From NCBI RefSeq assembly GCF_002443255.2, contig NW_019211459.1:23887719-23951718 (forward strand): 64,000 bases of DNA, given 5' to 3'. The DNA comes from Varroa destructor. Its lineage: Eukaryota; Arthropoda; Arachnida; Mesostigmata; Varroidae. The notes beneath the pieces are model-generated. The model saw nothing but the letters and a program-made list of their open reading frames with translations, was not told the origin of the DNA and made no database searches. How positions within the stretch are numbered: position 1 is the first letter of the stretch; every line of letters begins with the position of its first letter. Of this stretch, positions 51,430-63,902 are shown piece after piece. The translations under genes and the position numbers were made by a program.

Positions 51430-54400
51430 ATTTTCCTGCGCGGAGATCGATTGCATCATCTTACTTTAAAGCGCTCATATTGGGTCAACAATCTTTTTCA
51501 ACTGCAGTAATTGACTCTGAATATCATCTATATTCATTTTATCGTATGTGTATCTTAAACATCCGACATAGATGCTTACTCACTGTTACGTAGATCAGTT
51601 CATGACTCACTCACAGATTCGCGTGCCACCAATTTGATTTGACAAATGGGCATCCGTTCGCATTAAGTAGCACGCTAGAGGTATTGATACAGTGGCCTAC
51701 GTCAGTCTAAGGTTTTCCTAATTTCAGATGACGCTATCTACTGTGACGTCCGGTTCCTTCCTCGTCCTTTAAAGCTTTCAGGTTGGCTGTGTTTTCTACG
51801 CGGTTCGGCTATAGTGCTAGCTATACGTGTTCATGTTAGCGAAAACACACTAACGGCGTAGATAGCAAATCGGGTTGGTATTTTGATTGAACGCGTACTT
51901 GCTCATATCCCTCCTGGGGTTGTCGTATCCTCTTCAGTCTCAGGCGGAGGCGACCTTCATCTGTAATTACGCCTACAGACGAATTTAACCCGCAGCCCCT
52001 GAAGAGTGATCGCATGATCAACAAGCTTACTAATCAACGCACTCCTGCTAGACCATTGGTCATCTTTGAGAGAACTAATCTTCAGCGAGTGTACATGTAT
52101 ATCCACATCAAATGTAGCTGCCGACCTGACGTTTCTGCTGGCGCCAGTGGAACGACCTCTATGCGCGAAGGTACGTCTGTGAACGTCTATGTTTCCTAAA
52201 GTTTTGCTGGGAGAGCCACTTACCGCAGCTACTTGTGCTCAGTCTTTTTTTCGCCAATCTGAAGCTCCCTAGGTTTTAGGCAAATTTCTGATCAATCAAT
52301 CTCAACTGTTGGTTGTTTGCAGTCTTCACTACCTTCAAAAACTAGCTTCCATTAACACCAAATGCCGCTAAACGGCCGAAATGTTTGAACCTTGATACTA
52401 AAAATAGGACAGAAAGGCTTGCGATAAATCAGGCCTCACCTACGCACCCGCTATACAGACCTCATCTCAAACCCTCGTCGAATTGTAGTTCAGCTGTTGG
52501 TAGTCTATATTCGGCTTGTGATTCTTATTTGTTCTTTTTTTCGTCCTGAACCAGTTGTATATAGCGAGAATCTAGTCATATCGCTCAGTACGTAATCGGT
52601 GACATGGTCCCTGCATGTCGCATCACAGTAGTAACGTGTTTGCCTAAGCATAGGACATGTGAGCGTTTCGTGTCAAAGGCAAAGCGGCTGAGACAATCCT
52701 GAAGCATTTCGTATAGTCTCTAGGTATCATTTTGGAATTTTATACAAAAAAGGTACCATGTAAAACGTTGAAAACGGAATTACGAATGTAGGTGCCTTCA
52801 GATGAGGTCCTAACCAGAAATGGCTAAACCGATTTAACATACGGAAGTTCCAAACACTTTCATTATGTACCCATATGAATGGAGTACACAGAAATGGGTA
52901 TATTCTTGGGAAAATAAGAGCGAAACCGATTTTTATCTGCGGTAACTTATTATTATTATTAGTTAGCAGCCATGGACGTGCAATGCCAAATCATCTAGAC
53001 CACTCTATCGGATTTCTATCAGTTAATTCATGTTTAGCTAGAATAATTTATGTTCTATGATATACGTCATTCTATATTGTGCTTAATTAAATATTTTTAT
53101 TTAAATTAAAAAATCCGACCGTTTGACATTGCAAATTAGTGCACTACGTCTAAAGCCGTCGTAAACGCGATCGCCATGAGGCCATTGTAATTCGGCTAAT
53201 ATTCCGATTAAATAAACCCATTTTTCTGTAGACCCGTCCATGTAGGAGCAATCTAACAACACGGTATATAATCACGCATACGAAGTACGATTGTTGTTCG
53301 AAATGAACAAGACATCGTGTCGTCAATTTCATACCGAACGTGTTATACGTTAACTTACGTCGAGTTGTTTTAACTTACGGAACGCATGCAACCGATACCT
53401 ATGTGGTGGCAGAAAAAGGCTGGACTGGTCGAACATGTAACTTTCGTGAAAAAAAATCAAAGAGAGTAAATAATTGAGCATTTAGGTAGGTAACGGATTA
53501 GTCGAGCTCTCGGCAATGGGCAACACCTCAGGAATTATTAAACTCACTATACCTGCGTTTTCTTAAATTATCATGTTTGGTCGTCGTCAAGATAACACGG
53601 GCTCTAAACCGTCTGGAAATGTGAAAAGCAGACGTATTGATATAATGTATCTTTGAATATATGTCATGTTTACGTACGGCATTAATCTCAGCGTGAGATC
53701 ATTGCCAGCTTGATGCAACAACATAGAAAAGCTTTTTACCGGTATTTGATCCTTTGTCAGTCGTATTTAGTTTACAAATTAGTTAATATATTATGTACTG
53801 CTCATAGAGAATTCGTCGAGTAGGTAGAGAGGGGCGCACTCTATCCTCATCGTCGCCATTTGTTTATATCCTTCGTAATTAAAAGTCAAGAATAGATCCG
53901 GACTCATTTGTGCGTTGTGTGCACCTAGATGCCCTGACGTGGCCACACGGAAAACGTATCGAGTCACGCTCAGTGCTATCGTTTAGACACGCACTTAATA
54001 CAGTCACGTCGTGTTCAGCCTTTAACTTAGGTAAGTTCCACAGAAATTAAGGCCACGCCTTAATCAGTTTGCAATTATAGAGTTTTCCGATAGTTTTCGA
54101 ACCAAAATTGAAGCAGATATTCTTAATTGTAAGATCCGTGTAACAGCCGAACGTCGAACTTTCTTCTTTGTAGCTCAACTTATTTTAAATAGTTTATAAC
54201 GGTAGATTGTTAGTTCCTTGGCGAGATTGTGGCTAGTCGCGCGTAGGGCTTACTCAACGTCGCATAAGGAGTATCTTTTACATTAAATGTGTAACCTTCT
54301 TTGGGTCGATAAATATCAAACCTACCTTTTTTTTTATGAACTAAGCAGTATTTGTGCCTAACTATCGCCATAAAATTGTAACTCAGTTTCGTTCGCAGAA

Positions 54401-54830
54401 ACTCCACGTACCTTCGGGGCGTTATATTTGAGTTCGAGGAAGATCATTTTGACGATTTTAACGCATCTACTAGCGCTGCTGCCGCTGAATCTCAGCGTCC
54501 GACGCCCGACGCGACTCATATAACCCGAGATATGTGACTTTAAAAACCACTTAGGTAGGAAAGTGTTCAATACCTATTCGATAACTCGGTATTTCTATTA
54601 AGCACAAATCTATTATGGTTAAGAGTTAAATGGATGAAAAACACTACGAACCACGATTATTGTTATTAACGCGAAACGTTACGGTGGTAATATCTTCGAT
54701 AGTTTTCCCACTCTGATCGCTTGTACATAAATATAAATACTCATAGGTTTAATCTTTAATGACCTTTGCGCATTTCATCCCTATCATAAAACCAATGTGA
54801 CCAGCCTAGTAATAGGCGTTTATAATCTTT
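51430..54830. other. Noncoding stretch, no supported gene
   Basis: Mixed-composition DNA without a convincing coding frame or recognised repeat family. Confidence 0.45.
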
Positions 54831-54838
54831 GTAGAATG

Positions 54839-55108
54839 CTAGAGCAGTTGCGCTCCAATTCTATCGCTATCCAGGTTCAGGATAGGCAGGCTGGCAAATC
54901 GAAGGCGTATACATTCATTAGTTTTTAATGTCTCCAATCCACTCTGAGTCTCTCGAATTGCACAATGCCCCATGTTGGCAAATCGCTTGTTGATTTGGTC
55001 GACACGATCCAGCGCCCCATAACTAAACCATACGCCAATACCTAAGCTTAAAACGAGGAGACGCTGGAATTCACCGGAAGTACGACCGTAGTACAACTTC
55101 GAATCCAA
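54839..55108 (-). CDS. Candidate terminal exon, unrecognised
   Basis: About 90 codons are open on the minus strand, ending at a TAG near 54839. The predicted segment has mixed, protein-like composition (GEFQRLLVLSLGIGVWFSYG, then DRVDQINKRFANMG). No ATG opens it, so it would be an internal or last exon; AG acceptors lie near 55110-55130. An ATTAAA-type signal follows downstream. Two other open minus-strand segments lie upstream (55798-56100 and 56534-56790), so a single minus-strand gene is possible, but no joins were proved. Confidence 0.3.
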   Translation of the reverse strand: MDSKLYYGRTSGEFQRLLVLSLGIGVWFSYGALDRVDQINKRFANMGHCAIRETQSGLETLKTNECIRLRFASLPILNLDSDRIGAQLL

Positions 55109-55539
55109 ACTACTAGTAGCTCCGATTTATTCGATGTGCGATTATCTCTCAAAAGCCGTGGAAGCTATTTCGAAAATATGGTGGGTGTGAGCTCAGTTGG
55201 TAACTCCGTGCTTTGTTGTACACTGGCCAACTATAAAAAATGGTAAGGTTGTTTTACATTTACTTGTTTGCTATCTATCAATTACACTGTACAGATTTAA
55301 ACGAAATCAACATTTTTACGTACACTCATAGCATACAGGTAGGCTATATTATTCGCTTTTTTTTTATGTCTAATAAACCAATCACCCACTCGAGAATAAT
55401 TTTTCAGTTTTATATTGAAAAGGCTACCCAACTCGTATTGGTAAAGGAGTGTGCTATTCATGCGCCCCGCTGGTTTAATGGCCAAGCCTTTATACAAAGC
55501 GAATGAGGTCATTTATCAACGGGAGAAACCAAAAGATCG

Positions 55540-55561
55540 TATATATATATATATATATATA
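55540..55561. repeat. (TA)n microsatellite
   Basis: Perfect TA dinucleotide run of about 22 bases. Confidence 0.95.
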
Positions 55562-55797
55562 TGACTATATGCTTTTCTGGTATTCATGATACCCTGCTTC
55601 TTTGCAGCTCTCAGGGCGGGCAAGCTCTAAAAATCGGGTCCCATCTGATTGCACCATGCTTTGGACATATGACGGTTGGCCAGTATTACAGCGTTCGGCG
55701 TACAGAGTGGCTAGCAACGTATGTAAAACGCGAAAAAAAACCATACCTTTTCGACAGTTGGTTCTAAACTGAGGGAGGATAACTAGAGATCGCGTTA

Positions 55798-56100
55798 ATG
55801 TCCGGTGCAAATTGGGCTAATGAACAGAGCTGCAGGTTTATCCATAATTAAGTAAACTTCCGCGGCAACTTTAAGCTCCAGCATCGCTCCTAGTTGATCG
55901 CAAGCTAAAGGCCGCGTTCTAATTTGAATCGATTGCTGATTGAACCCGAAGCAGACAGCTGTTTCGCTCAGATTTAGTGTTATAGAGACACATTTGAGAA
56001 AATGGCGTATGTTTCCATATATAAAAAAATGTAGTAGTTTATCCTTTTTGATACCCAGCCCATAGGAGTCGGTACTTAGTCTATTGACGGCTATCATCAT
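55798..56100 (-). CDS. Candidate coding segment, unrecognised
   Basis: A 101-codon minus-strand frame ending in TAA. The last 60 codons have protein-like alternation of hydrophobic and polar residues (SIQIRTRPLACDQLGAMLEL, then YLIMDKP). The pattern faintly recalls a strand-helix-strand unit as in sliding-clamp folds, which is only an impression. No clear donor was found, so this would be a terminal exon or a separate small gene. Could also be chance. Confidence 0.25.
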
Positions 56101-56485
56101 ATGAGTGCCATTGCTCCGTTAATGCTACTGGTAGAACCATGTTCTCTGAGCATGAGGACATTCCACTGTGCTAGCGGGACTAACGTAACCGAGAGAATTT
56201 ATAGCTGGAGACGATGGACGCAGACCAGACTGAGAGCCCACAACCATAAGGTTACGCTATGGTAATCTCTTGCGACCCTTTTGAGGCGCTTTCGCCCCAT
56301 CTGTCTGAACTATTCGACTCTCCGCTGTACCCTCACCCTTATCAAATCAGGAGTCTCCAGGGCTACCGCTGATACGATGGATTTCTGTAACAAACGGGCT
56401 TTGGACATAACACATGCTGTAATATCAGTCCACAAATAGCTATGCGCTTGGAAGCAACAGTTTCAACAATACGGAGAACTTAGCG

Positions 56486-56508
56486 AGGATAGGATAGGAT
56501 AGGATAGG
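56486..56508. repeat. (AGGAT)n pentanucleotide microsatellite
   Basis: Four complete AGGAT units and a partial fifth. The pentamer is unusual here, where nearly all other microsatellites are TA. Confidence 0.9.
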
Positions 56509-56533
56509 TCTCACCTTTATTGACCTTTGGTAC

Positions 56534-56794
56534 TCAGCTGCTGCTGGAAATTGTACTATACCAAACGCTGTTGCCACTCATACTCTTCATACGAGCTTGG
56601 CCCTTGTGCTTCGAATGCTGCGGGCTGATTGAACCCATGTACATATGCTGTATACCAACACACATTTCGAACACAATAGAAGTCGCTTTGGGCGAATAGT
56701 CTTTGTATGGTTTATCACTAAATGCCAGTTTCCATAGCTTTCCAAACAAATTTTGCTTGTCAAATTCAATCAATAGCCGACTGGATCTCCCCAC
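56534..56794 (-). CDS. Candidate coding segment, unrecognised
   Basis: A minus-strand frame of about 86 codons (core LLIEFDKQNLFGKLWKLAF) ends in a serine run and TGA. AATAAA on the same strand follows about 15 nt after the stop, which could serve as a polyadenylation signal. Possible acceptors lie in the GC-rich edge near 56790-56815. No family recognised; may be the 3' exon of a gene starting in the CpG-rich block. Confidence 0.3.
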   Translation of the reverse strand: MGRSSRLLIEFDKQNLFGKLWKLAFSDKPYKDYSPKATSIVFEMCVGIQHMYMGSISPQHSKHKGQARMKSMSGNSVWYSTISSSS

Positions 56795-56799
56795 GCCGC

Positions 56800-58469
56800 C
56801 TTACCTACCACGGTACACTAGCCCTGGACTGACTGATCCGCTCGCTCCAGGTGGCGATTGTCGAAAACCCAACTACCTTGCTGGGTTAATCTGTCGGCGC
56901 GGCGCGGCGCGGCGCGGCGCAGGTTCACTGCCGCATGGGCATACAGGAGGCGAGAGTCGCACCAGAAAGGGCCCCGGTGACGTCATCGGGGCATGTTGCC
57001 CGCCACACGGTTGATGCCATCCAACAACAGCAGCAGAAGTAAGAGCAGCACAACAGTGCCAGCCAAGCGGTGGTCTGCTGTTCTGGTAAATGAGCTCACG
57101 GATTATAGAGGACGACTGACCTGCCGCTCCTGCTGCTATCTCTCGATAGGCGAGTACGGAAAACGATGACGGGTGACTCTTTGCGGCGGAGAGCGACTAG
57201 GCGCCATCCTCCTGCCCTTTCTGATTGAGTCGGCCTTAGCGAGGGTCGATATAGGGCAGGCAAGAACGCCGCTGCAGCGTTGAGCTCTACGACAGAGCTA
57301 GCGGTAGTAGCAGCTGTCACGGAAAGACAGCCATTGGTAGACAGGGGTTGTCAGATAGGGAGCTTTGCTGCTCCTGCTGCTGTTGTTTCTGTTAGCACCT
57401 TCCAGGACAAGCAACGCTGGCAATGGTTGTTTTGTAGCGGTAAAAGCTGTCTGTCACTGGCGAGAAGAAACGAGAGGTCCGAGCGATAGCGTTCGGTCTG
57501 ACCAAATTCTTTCGAAGCAAGACTTAAGGTAGCAAGCTCAAGCCACGAGCTTCTCTGACACGGGATCCGTGACGGTGCTTAATTGCTTGCGTGTTGGTTC
57601 CAACGTGAGGTTCATAGCAGGACGCGCAATTTTTTTGCAGGAGCAGGTCTGTCGTTATGTTATGAGTTGTGCGTTGCTAGCGGCGATTCAGTGACGAAAT
57701 TCGTGTGTGTTTCGAGTCGTTTCAAGTGACTTGACGTATAACGTAGCGACGGCGGAAACAGAGATCGTCTCCTAGCCAAAGGTGGAAAAAGGGACGGACC
57801 CAAAGCCTGGAATAATTGTTCAGCAACCGCGATTTATTGCATGTTGCCGCGGTGATTTTAAAGGTCGTTTAGAAAAGAAAAATGCAGGCAAATCGACAAG
57901 TTTACCGGACTTGTAGCTTGCTACCGTAGCTTGTTGATAAACGCAGGGATGTTGTCTACTTTAGCAGAGTCTTTACAATTCAACCAACAAAAGGCATAAA
58001 GAAGCGTACGGCCCGGAGTGATCATAGTCAATTATTTACGTTACCCAGTGGTGATTTCGACAACAAAACAGCTCTATTAGAAATTATTCTGAGTCTGTAG
58101 AGAGCGTTGCTTGCTGCGATTAGTACCACGTGTGAGCATTGATCGTAACTCTACGCTAATGTCATGTGAATGTGTCTTTAGTGAACTGAGTGCTCACTTA
58201 CTTAGCCCATCGATGTTGACAATGTTGTAATAACAAGCGGCCGAAACTGACAGACAACGAAAACGGCCTATTCCTTCGTACGGGCATAGGACGAGATCGA
58301 TAGTGTGTCTCTCATTTTCCAGATTATACTATCTGTGCCTTTTGTGGAGCTCGTACTGGTGAGGTATTGTTGTTGTTTGTATTGCTGTTTTCGTGTTGTC
58401 TTTGTTGTTATTGATTGTTTGGTTACCTCCACTTTTTGAGTTAGCGACACTCGCTTAAGGGGTGTCTCG
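56800..58469 (+). promoter_or_regulatory. GC/CpG-rich block, likely promoter and 5' UTR
   Basis: The longest GC-rich stretch in the window, with many CpG, CAG-type triplets near 57018-57060 and short GC repeats. It lies immediately upstream of a candidate first coding exon with a strong splice donor, so it is read as promoter plus 5' untranslated exon(s) of a plus-strand gene. Splicing inside it is possible: an acceptor-like ttttccag ends near 58322 and a TACTG|GTGAGG donor lies near 58360. No TATA box was identified. Confidence 0.4.
56896..56920. repeat. (GGCGC)5 microsatellite
   Basis: Five perfect GGCGC units in a CpG-rich block, in strong contrast to the AT-rich window. Confidence 0.95.
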
Positions 58470-59126
58470 ATGCGCCCAGCGTACAGCCGCGTCATCGCCG
58501 GTGCCACCATCCCGTCGTACTATTCGAACCCCGCAAATTTCCAGGAGACGGAAATCGCTACGGGGAAACCGGCGCAGTCCGCCGCCGCCGCTCTGCGAGC
58601 GCCCATCAACGCGCTGGCAACCTTGATTGCCGCCACTTCATCGTCGATCTCGGTTAGACACCGTAACTTGATCATAGTCCATATTTTTAATAGGTGTTAT
58701 CCAAACAGCTACCTTGGTGTTTGCGAGTTTGAACGGTGCTGCTATCAACGACCTCAACAACCTTCGATAAAGTGTCGGCATCAATACCAACGACACTGTC
58801 ATCTGGTAACGCGTGCCAGCTCAGTAGTTGACAGCCTGAAGCATTTCAGGCAGCGATACCGAAGCGAAAACTTGTTTTGCTACTACGGTCTTATAAACGA
58901 TTCGAAGAGGCAGCAGCCGGTATCGGCGGCTTCTGCCGCGATTGGTGTTGACGGATGTGTGACGAACACAAACGGACATTCGCCATTTCGTTTCACGGGG
59001 ACTTGCAGAAAGCGTGATCACAGTGATCCGACGGTCCGCACAAAGGCTGGCGGCAAAACTCTCTTATCGAGACGGACCTCAAGATGGCTCCCCGTCCGGA
59101 ACATCCCGAAGGAGCTCCGACGCCAG
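58470..59126 (+). CDS. Candidate first coding exon(s) of a gene running out of the window
   Basis: This GC-rich segment ends in a strong donor, CGCCAG|GTGGGT, at about 59126/59127. Two starts share that donor in different frames. The long frame from ATG 58470 is open for 219 codons; its first 60 residues look protein-like (Ala-rich, SAAAALRAPINALATLIAA) but the rest is Cys/Arg/His-rich. A short frame from ATG 59084, in a near-ideal context (CAAGATGG), reads MAPRPEHPEGAPTP before the donor. Which is used, or whether the long one is 5' UTR, cannot be decided without the next exon. No family recognised. Confidence 0.4.
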
Positions 59127-62100
59127 GTGGGTATTTTGCCGCTGTAGAGCTAGCTAAAACACACGTGTGTGTTTATACATGTGTGAGTGCCCCGGTATCA
59201 ACGTTAGAGTGTGGGTTGTCTTTATATGCATCGTGTCATGCGTTGCACGATTCCGCAGGTGGCGTGCACGCTAGTAGTAGCTAAGGTGAGGTCATCGTTG
59301 GCACGACAACGCACATTGGGTGGCTGAGGAAAATTGGGCCGATGCGCTAGAGATAGGCTCGTTATGGGCATAACTAACTTTGATCATTCGAATTAGTTGT
59401 GCTGGTAAATGCGTAATAATGAAGCGAAACAACAAGACGCTCTTAGTAAGAGAAATCGAGTTCGTATTAGACATGATGTAAAAATCTAAAGTCAATATAC
59501 ATAAAAGTTACCGCATGCCCTGGCCGCCTAGCTGATTTGTACGTAAATGTTGTGTGAATACGTTGATGTTGCGCATTTACAAAGTAAATTCGTAGGTCTT
59601 TGAGCGGACCTCTATAAACGATGCCGTAGATCTTACTCTAGATGCTAACGAATCTCCCGAAGGAGGTTAACTGCTCTGGATTAATTTTCAACAATGCTAA
59701 CTCGAAATGTGTTTTTATTGTGGGCGCGTCACCGTCACCGTCACATGAAAAGATGGCGAAAGTTTGAAGTTTTGGTGCTTTAAAAAACGACAGAGGCGCC
59801 AATGCTGTAGTGCCAGTTTAAGGAAGATTTATTTTGCTGTAAAGAACAGATCGCTATTCATAGAAAGCAAAGGGAAACCTGCTTAATCATTGATTCAAGC
59901 TGCCAATCCAATAGTTTTGCAATGCCGGCTTTGAGACACTTTGAACTTACCGTGAAGGAAAGCGAATCAAACATCCTTTACAGCGCAGCAAACCTTCCCT
60001 ATGATGAATTTCCCCTTAAATAGAATACGACCTTTCGACGGTAGAATTTACAGATATTAGGTAAATAAAGCCCACCCAGACGGGACCATCAAATGCCTTA
60101 TCGGCCCTCGACAATGAACCGGGCCTCCACACAAGCGTGGTTATCTGTCGGCCGTGACCTTAACATCAACCCAGTTAGGCAGAGTCTGGCTTTTTGCCTC
60201 CGAGACACCGACCACAAGGTGCAACCGCTTTCACCGAGCTGGCAGATGACCGTAGAGACCAGACAGCTTGGTCTTGTGTCACTCAATAAAAGATTTCACA
60301 AGCACTGTTTGAGTCTAGTTATTTAACCCAAACTACTTGGCCAATGGGTAGGACGCTGATACAAGCTGTTGACATAGCTGGTCCAAAGTAAGGCGACGAT
60401 GCACTGGTCCGGCAGCGTAGCTAGCTTAGTCAACGGAACGGGTCCGGCATCCAGACTGCCACTACCGCAAGTGTGTTTCGCGCGACATGTACAGTCGGTA
60501 AAGGCTGTGTTTCGATTAATCCTTGGTATCGTTCTGCCATTATTGTCTGATAATATAACTGAAGCGGGACAACATATATATGACATTTACTAACCCAAGT
60601 CATATATTATAAATATCGATATGTTAATGGAATGTTTCGTGGCTGAAAATAGCAGCTCTCGACCGATTGTCTACTTGATTATTATTATTGGAGTCCCGTG
60701 ATGCTAAATGTCGCTTTCGCCTAACGGAGTCCGGTTCTGTAGGTTGTGTTTTTTCGTATCTATATAAATGGTTCTTTTGATATTGTTACGTATCAAACAC
60801 TAGCCTATTTAAGCATCCATATGCAGTGAAAGTGCAGGAGAAAAAAGAATACGTACGCTAATTTAAGACTTCCAAGTTCGTCTAACGAATGTTATTGTTT
60901 CCAGAGCTCGATAAATCACACGTTTGGAGTTTCAGAGAGATAGAGGTCGTTGCAGTCTACCTTTCTGGTCATAGCGGCAATATAGAAACGAAATATCTGG
61001 GATCGACGCCTCGCCGTCTGGTCGCCGCCGACGTACCGCCATGAATGTAAACGCCGATACAGATTTGTAGATTGTCTCTCGGTTCCTCTTTGTCGCAACA
61101 TAGCCGCCTACCATGCTTGAAAGTAAAGTTGTATCGCTTTATTAGTGGTAGACCGGTGTGAAGTAACTCGAATCGAAACAGAATCATTTGTCTGGACAAA
61201 GAGGTTCCACGATGCAATCTCTCCTCCATTCACACCTATGTTCTCCAATTGAATACCGTCGACGGGTTTACTAATATGATCGTACGTGAAACATCTACAA
61301 AGGTTGTACTAATTGCTGTTGTCGTTGTTATATCCAACGCCTTAAGGCTATCCATTAATCAAGGTTAGGTCCATTGAGGCGATTCTTTATTTGCGGAAGA
61401 ACAGACGACGCCCGCGGAGCGGCTGATCCGATAAGACGACATTCAGAAGTGTTGGTGTAGTTCTGGCGACCGCTTCTGATGGGCGCTTTTACGTCCGGTC
61501 TGGTTGACGGCTGGACCATATAGACAGAAGCTTTGTTTGCTGTCAGGCCATAATCGACGGCACTTTGCAGTGAATTTCAGCGTTATATTACATCAAGTAA
61601 TTTTGCTTAGGTCCAAAACGACGGACTAAAGTACCGATCCAGCCAAAAATATGTTTTGATTAGCGTTTGCCTCTGAAAACATGATTCCGTTGTTGTCCAT
61701 TGCAATACGAATGCGAGTGACTAAGCTAGCGGCTGTTACGGCTATCGGTAGCTGCGAACATTAGAAAATACAGACACAATAAAAACAACAAACAGGAAAG
61801 ATATGTGTGTGGGTAATCACAATAGTTTTCGTTCGTGGTTCTTCCACTTCGTGTTTTGATTCTGCTTATCATTTGCCGTTGCGTAGTAAGTTGCGTATGA
61901 TGCGGTTCGAATCGGGAGCAATGTTGCTTCACGTTAACGCATGAAAGGAACTTAAAAAAATTCTAATTTTTTTCATGTAAGCTATTTACTTAATTGAAAC
62001 GATGCAGTATAATTTGCTACATATGGCTGAGGAAGTCATATGAAATCTATTAATAAGACAACCTGTTTTAAGTTAATCAAATAATAAGCGACCCTTAGTT

Positions 62101-63833
62101 CCGTACGCGTTCACCTGTATGGCGAGTAACATTTAGATCTTTCATCCTTTTACACACTGATGGCTCCGTGAAGCTGGAAAGTTTTGCACCAATTAACCTC
62201 AAATGCCCCCGTTTCGAACACAAGAATCCTTTCTTTTAATTTCGCGCGTTACCACATTTCGCAATAGCTATTTCTTAATGTCAAAAATTACTAGACGTCT
62301 TACTAGATGGATTATTTTCATGCAGTTTATCCATGCCATATTGTTCAGATATTTTTGCTTTCATTCACTGATATTACGACAAAAATTTCGCGGACTGGGA
62401 GCAAATTTCTATTGTGAACGAGGGCAGGAAAGCTTAACGTAGGGGTTTTGCTGATTTTGTCAGGATAGGGACAGACCACACTAATAAAATTGACCACAGA
62501 GCTGATAGCACGCGACAGAAGACCGACGGAAAAATTACCTACCTAAAGTATTGACTCTTAGATGCAAATCGTTGTTGCCCTAAACATTATTAGTTGCAAT
62601 TGATCTCCTTTACTCTATGAACTACCCTTAGTAAGCTTATGTTCATAACAGGAATCGAAAAATTGAATCATTTGGTCGAAGGAAAAGGTGTCAGCCGAAT
62701 TTCGAAGTTGATTTGCTACACCCTGTACGGTAGTGGGTCGAGAAGTAGAAAATTAAAACGGTTCTTTCTCGGTAGCTTATCCAGGGCTCAGAAAAAGCTA
62801 AACGCGGTATTACTTATGAATTTATTGAACATCTACTGGGCATTACGGGAAAAAATGCATTGAATTGTTCAGTTTTTCTCCTTCTACATTCTTGTCTAAA
62901 GTTACAACTTTTGTTGCGAGAAGGTTTAATTAGAGAAGTGTTATTTTTTGGGTTCGTCACGCCCATATGACACACCCGAATAAATACTACATGAACTTCT
63001 AGATTAATATAGTACTATTTTATCTTTGTTGAGGATTCATCCGATATGAAGGATAAAATACCTAAGAGGGCAATAAATCTAATAGAAGATCCACCTTCTT
63101 CGTTCTACAGGATAGGCCAATTATTGATGCTGCGTAAGTAGCTAATACTGTCGTAAAGCGCTGCTTCAGACGACACGCTCCCAACGCGAAACGAAGTACG
63201 TTCCTAAAACGAACGCGTAACCCGTGATTCGAAAACTTCGCTGGATTAACCTAATGAGCCTGTCAGTTTCTACGCAGCTTTCGTTCTACGTGATTTATTT
63301 CATAATAAATCTGTAACAATGTGTAGAACAATAACAAACGCAGCAATGGAATATGCAACGTACTGTCCGATGCAACATCCTAAGAAACACGTCCTGTTTT
63401 TATAGTTTGTAGTTAATATATCGATAGCGGTTTGCTTGGGATGCATCGTATTTAAGGTAAACTTAACAAGTTGCTTCAGACTTCGATTACATCGATAAAT
63501 GAGCGGTGTTTGTCAGCTCAGCCATTGAACCGTGCGATAAAGTTGCGTCCGCACATGCGACGCGATTGCCGTCGCAAAAGCAAAAAAAGAAACACATAAA
63601 AAACACAAGCGATCGTCTTGGATACAGGCTAAACACAGTAGTCATCATGTACGAATTATCATCTGCCAAAACAGTCCTGCTTACAAATACCACCCCGTAT
63701 TATCGTGCTCAGGACCGCGTGTTTACCGAGACAAAAGCCAATCTGCGGAAAAATAGGAGCAGCATTATGGCCGATTGGGTCGCCGAACAACGTCGAATTC
63801 TCACATCGCATATATCGACATCTTCTTGTTTCA
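59127..63833. other. Probable intron or intergenic DNA
   Basis: Between the candidate first exon donor and the candidate exon at 63834. No conserved protein seen. A tRNA-like remnant lies at 60338-60390. GC-richer patches at 60090-60560 and 60900-61250 are open in several frames on both strands but lack recognisable content. Confidence 0.4.
60338..60390 (+). repeat. Possible tRNA-like remnant
   Basis: TGGCCAATGGG (60338-60348) is close to a tRNA A box and is followed 31 nt later by GGTCCAAAGTA (60380-60390), a degenerate B box. The spacing fits a tRNA-derived SINE or tRNA pseudogene. No cloverleaf was established. Confidence 0.25.
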
Positions 63834-63902
63834 GAATTTGCTGTATCAATTTGTTCGCCATATTGCACTGCAGTTTACGTACGGCACGGTGCATGTAGAT
63901 CA
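63834..63902 (+). CDS. Candidate 69-nt internal exon, unrecognised
   Basis: A strong pyrimidine-rich acceptor (tcttcttgtttcag, ending 63833) and a donor (ATCAG|GTATAT at 63902/63903) bound 69 nt that are open in frame 0 for 23 codons, starting NLLYQFVRHIALQF. The length is divisible by three. It could belong to the plus-strand gene beginning near 58.5 kb and continuing past the window end. No family recognised from so short a segment. Confidence 0.35.

Noticed and set aside
55182..55225. A-box-like TGAGCTCAGTTGG suggesting a tRNA
   Set aside because: No B box at the right distance and no cloverleaf pairing.
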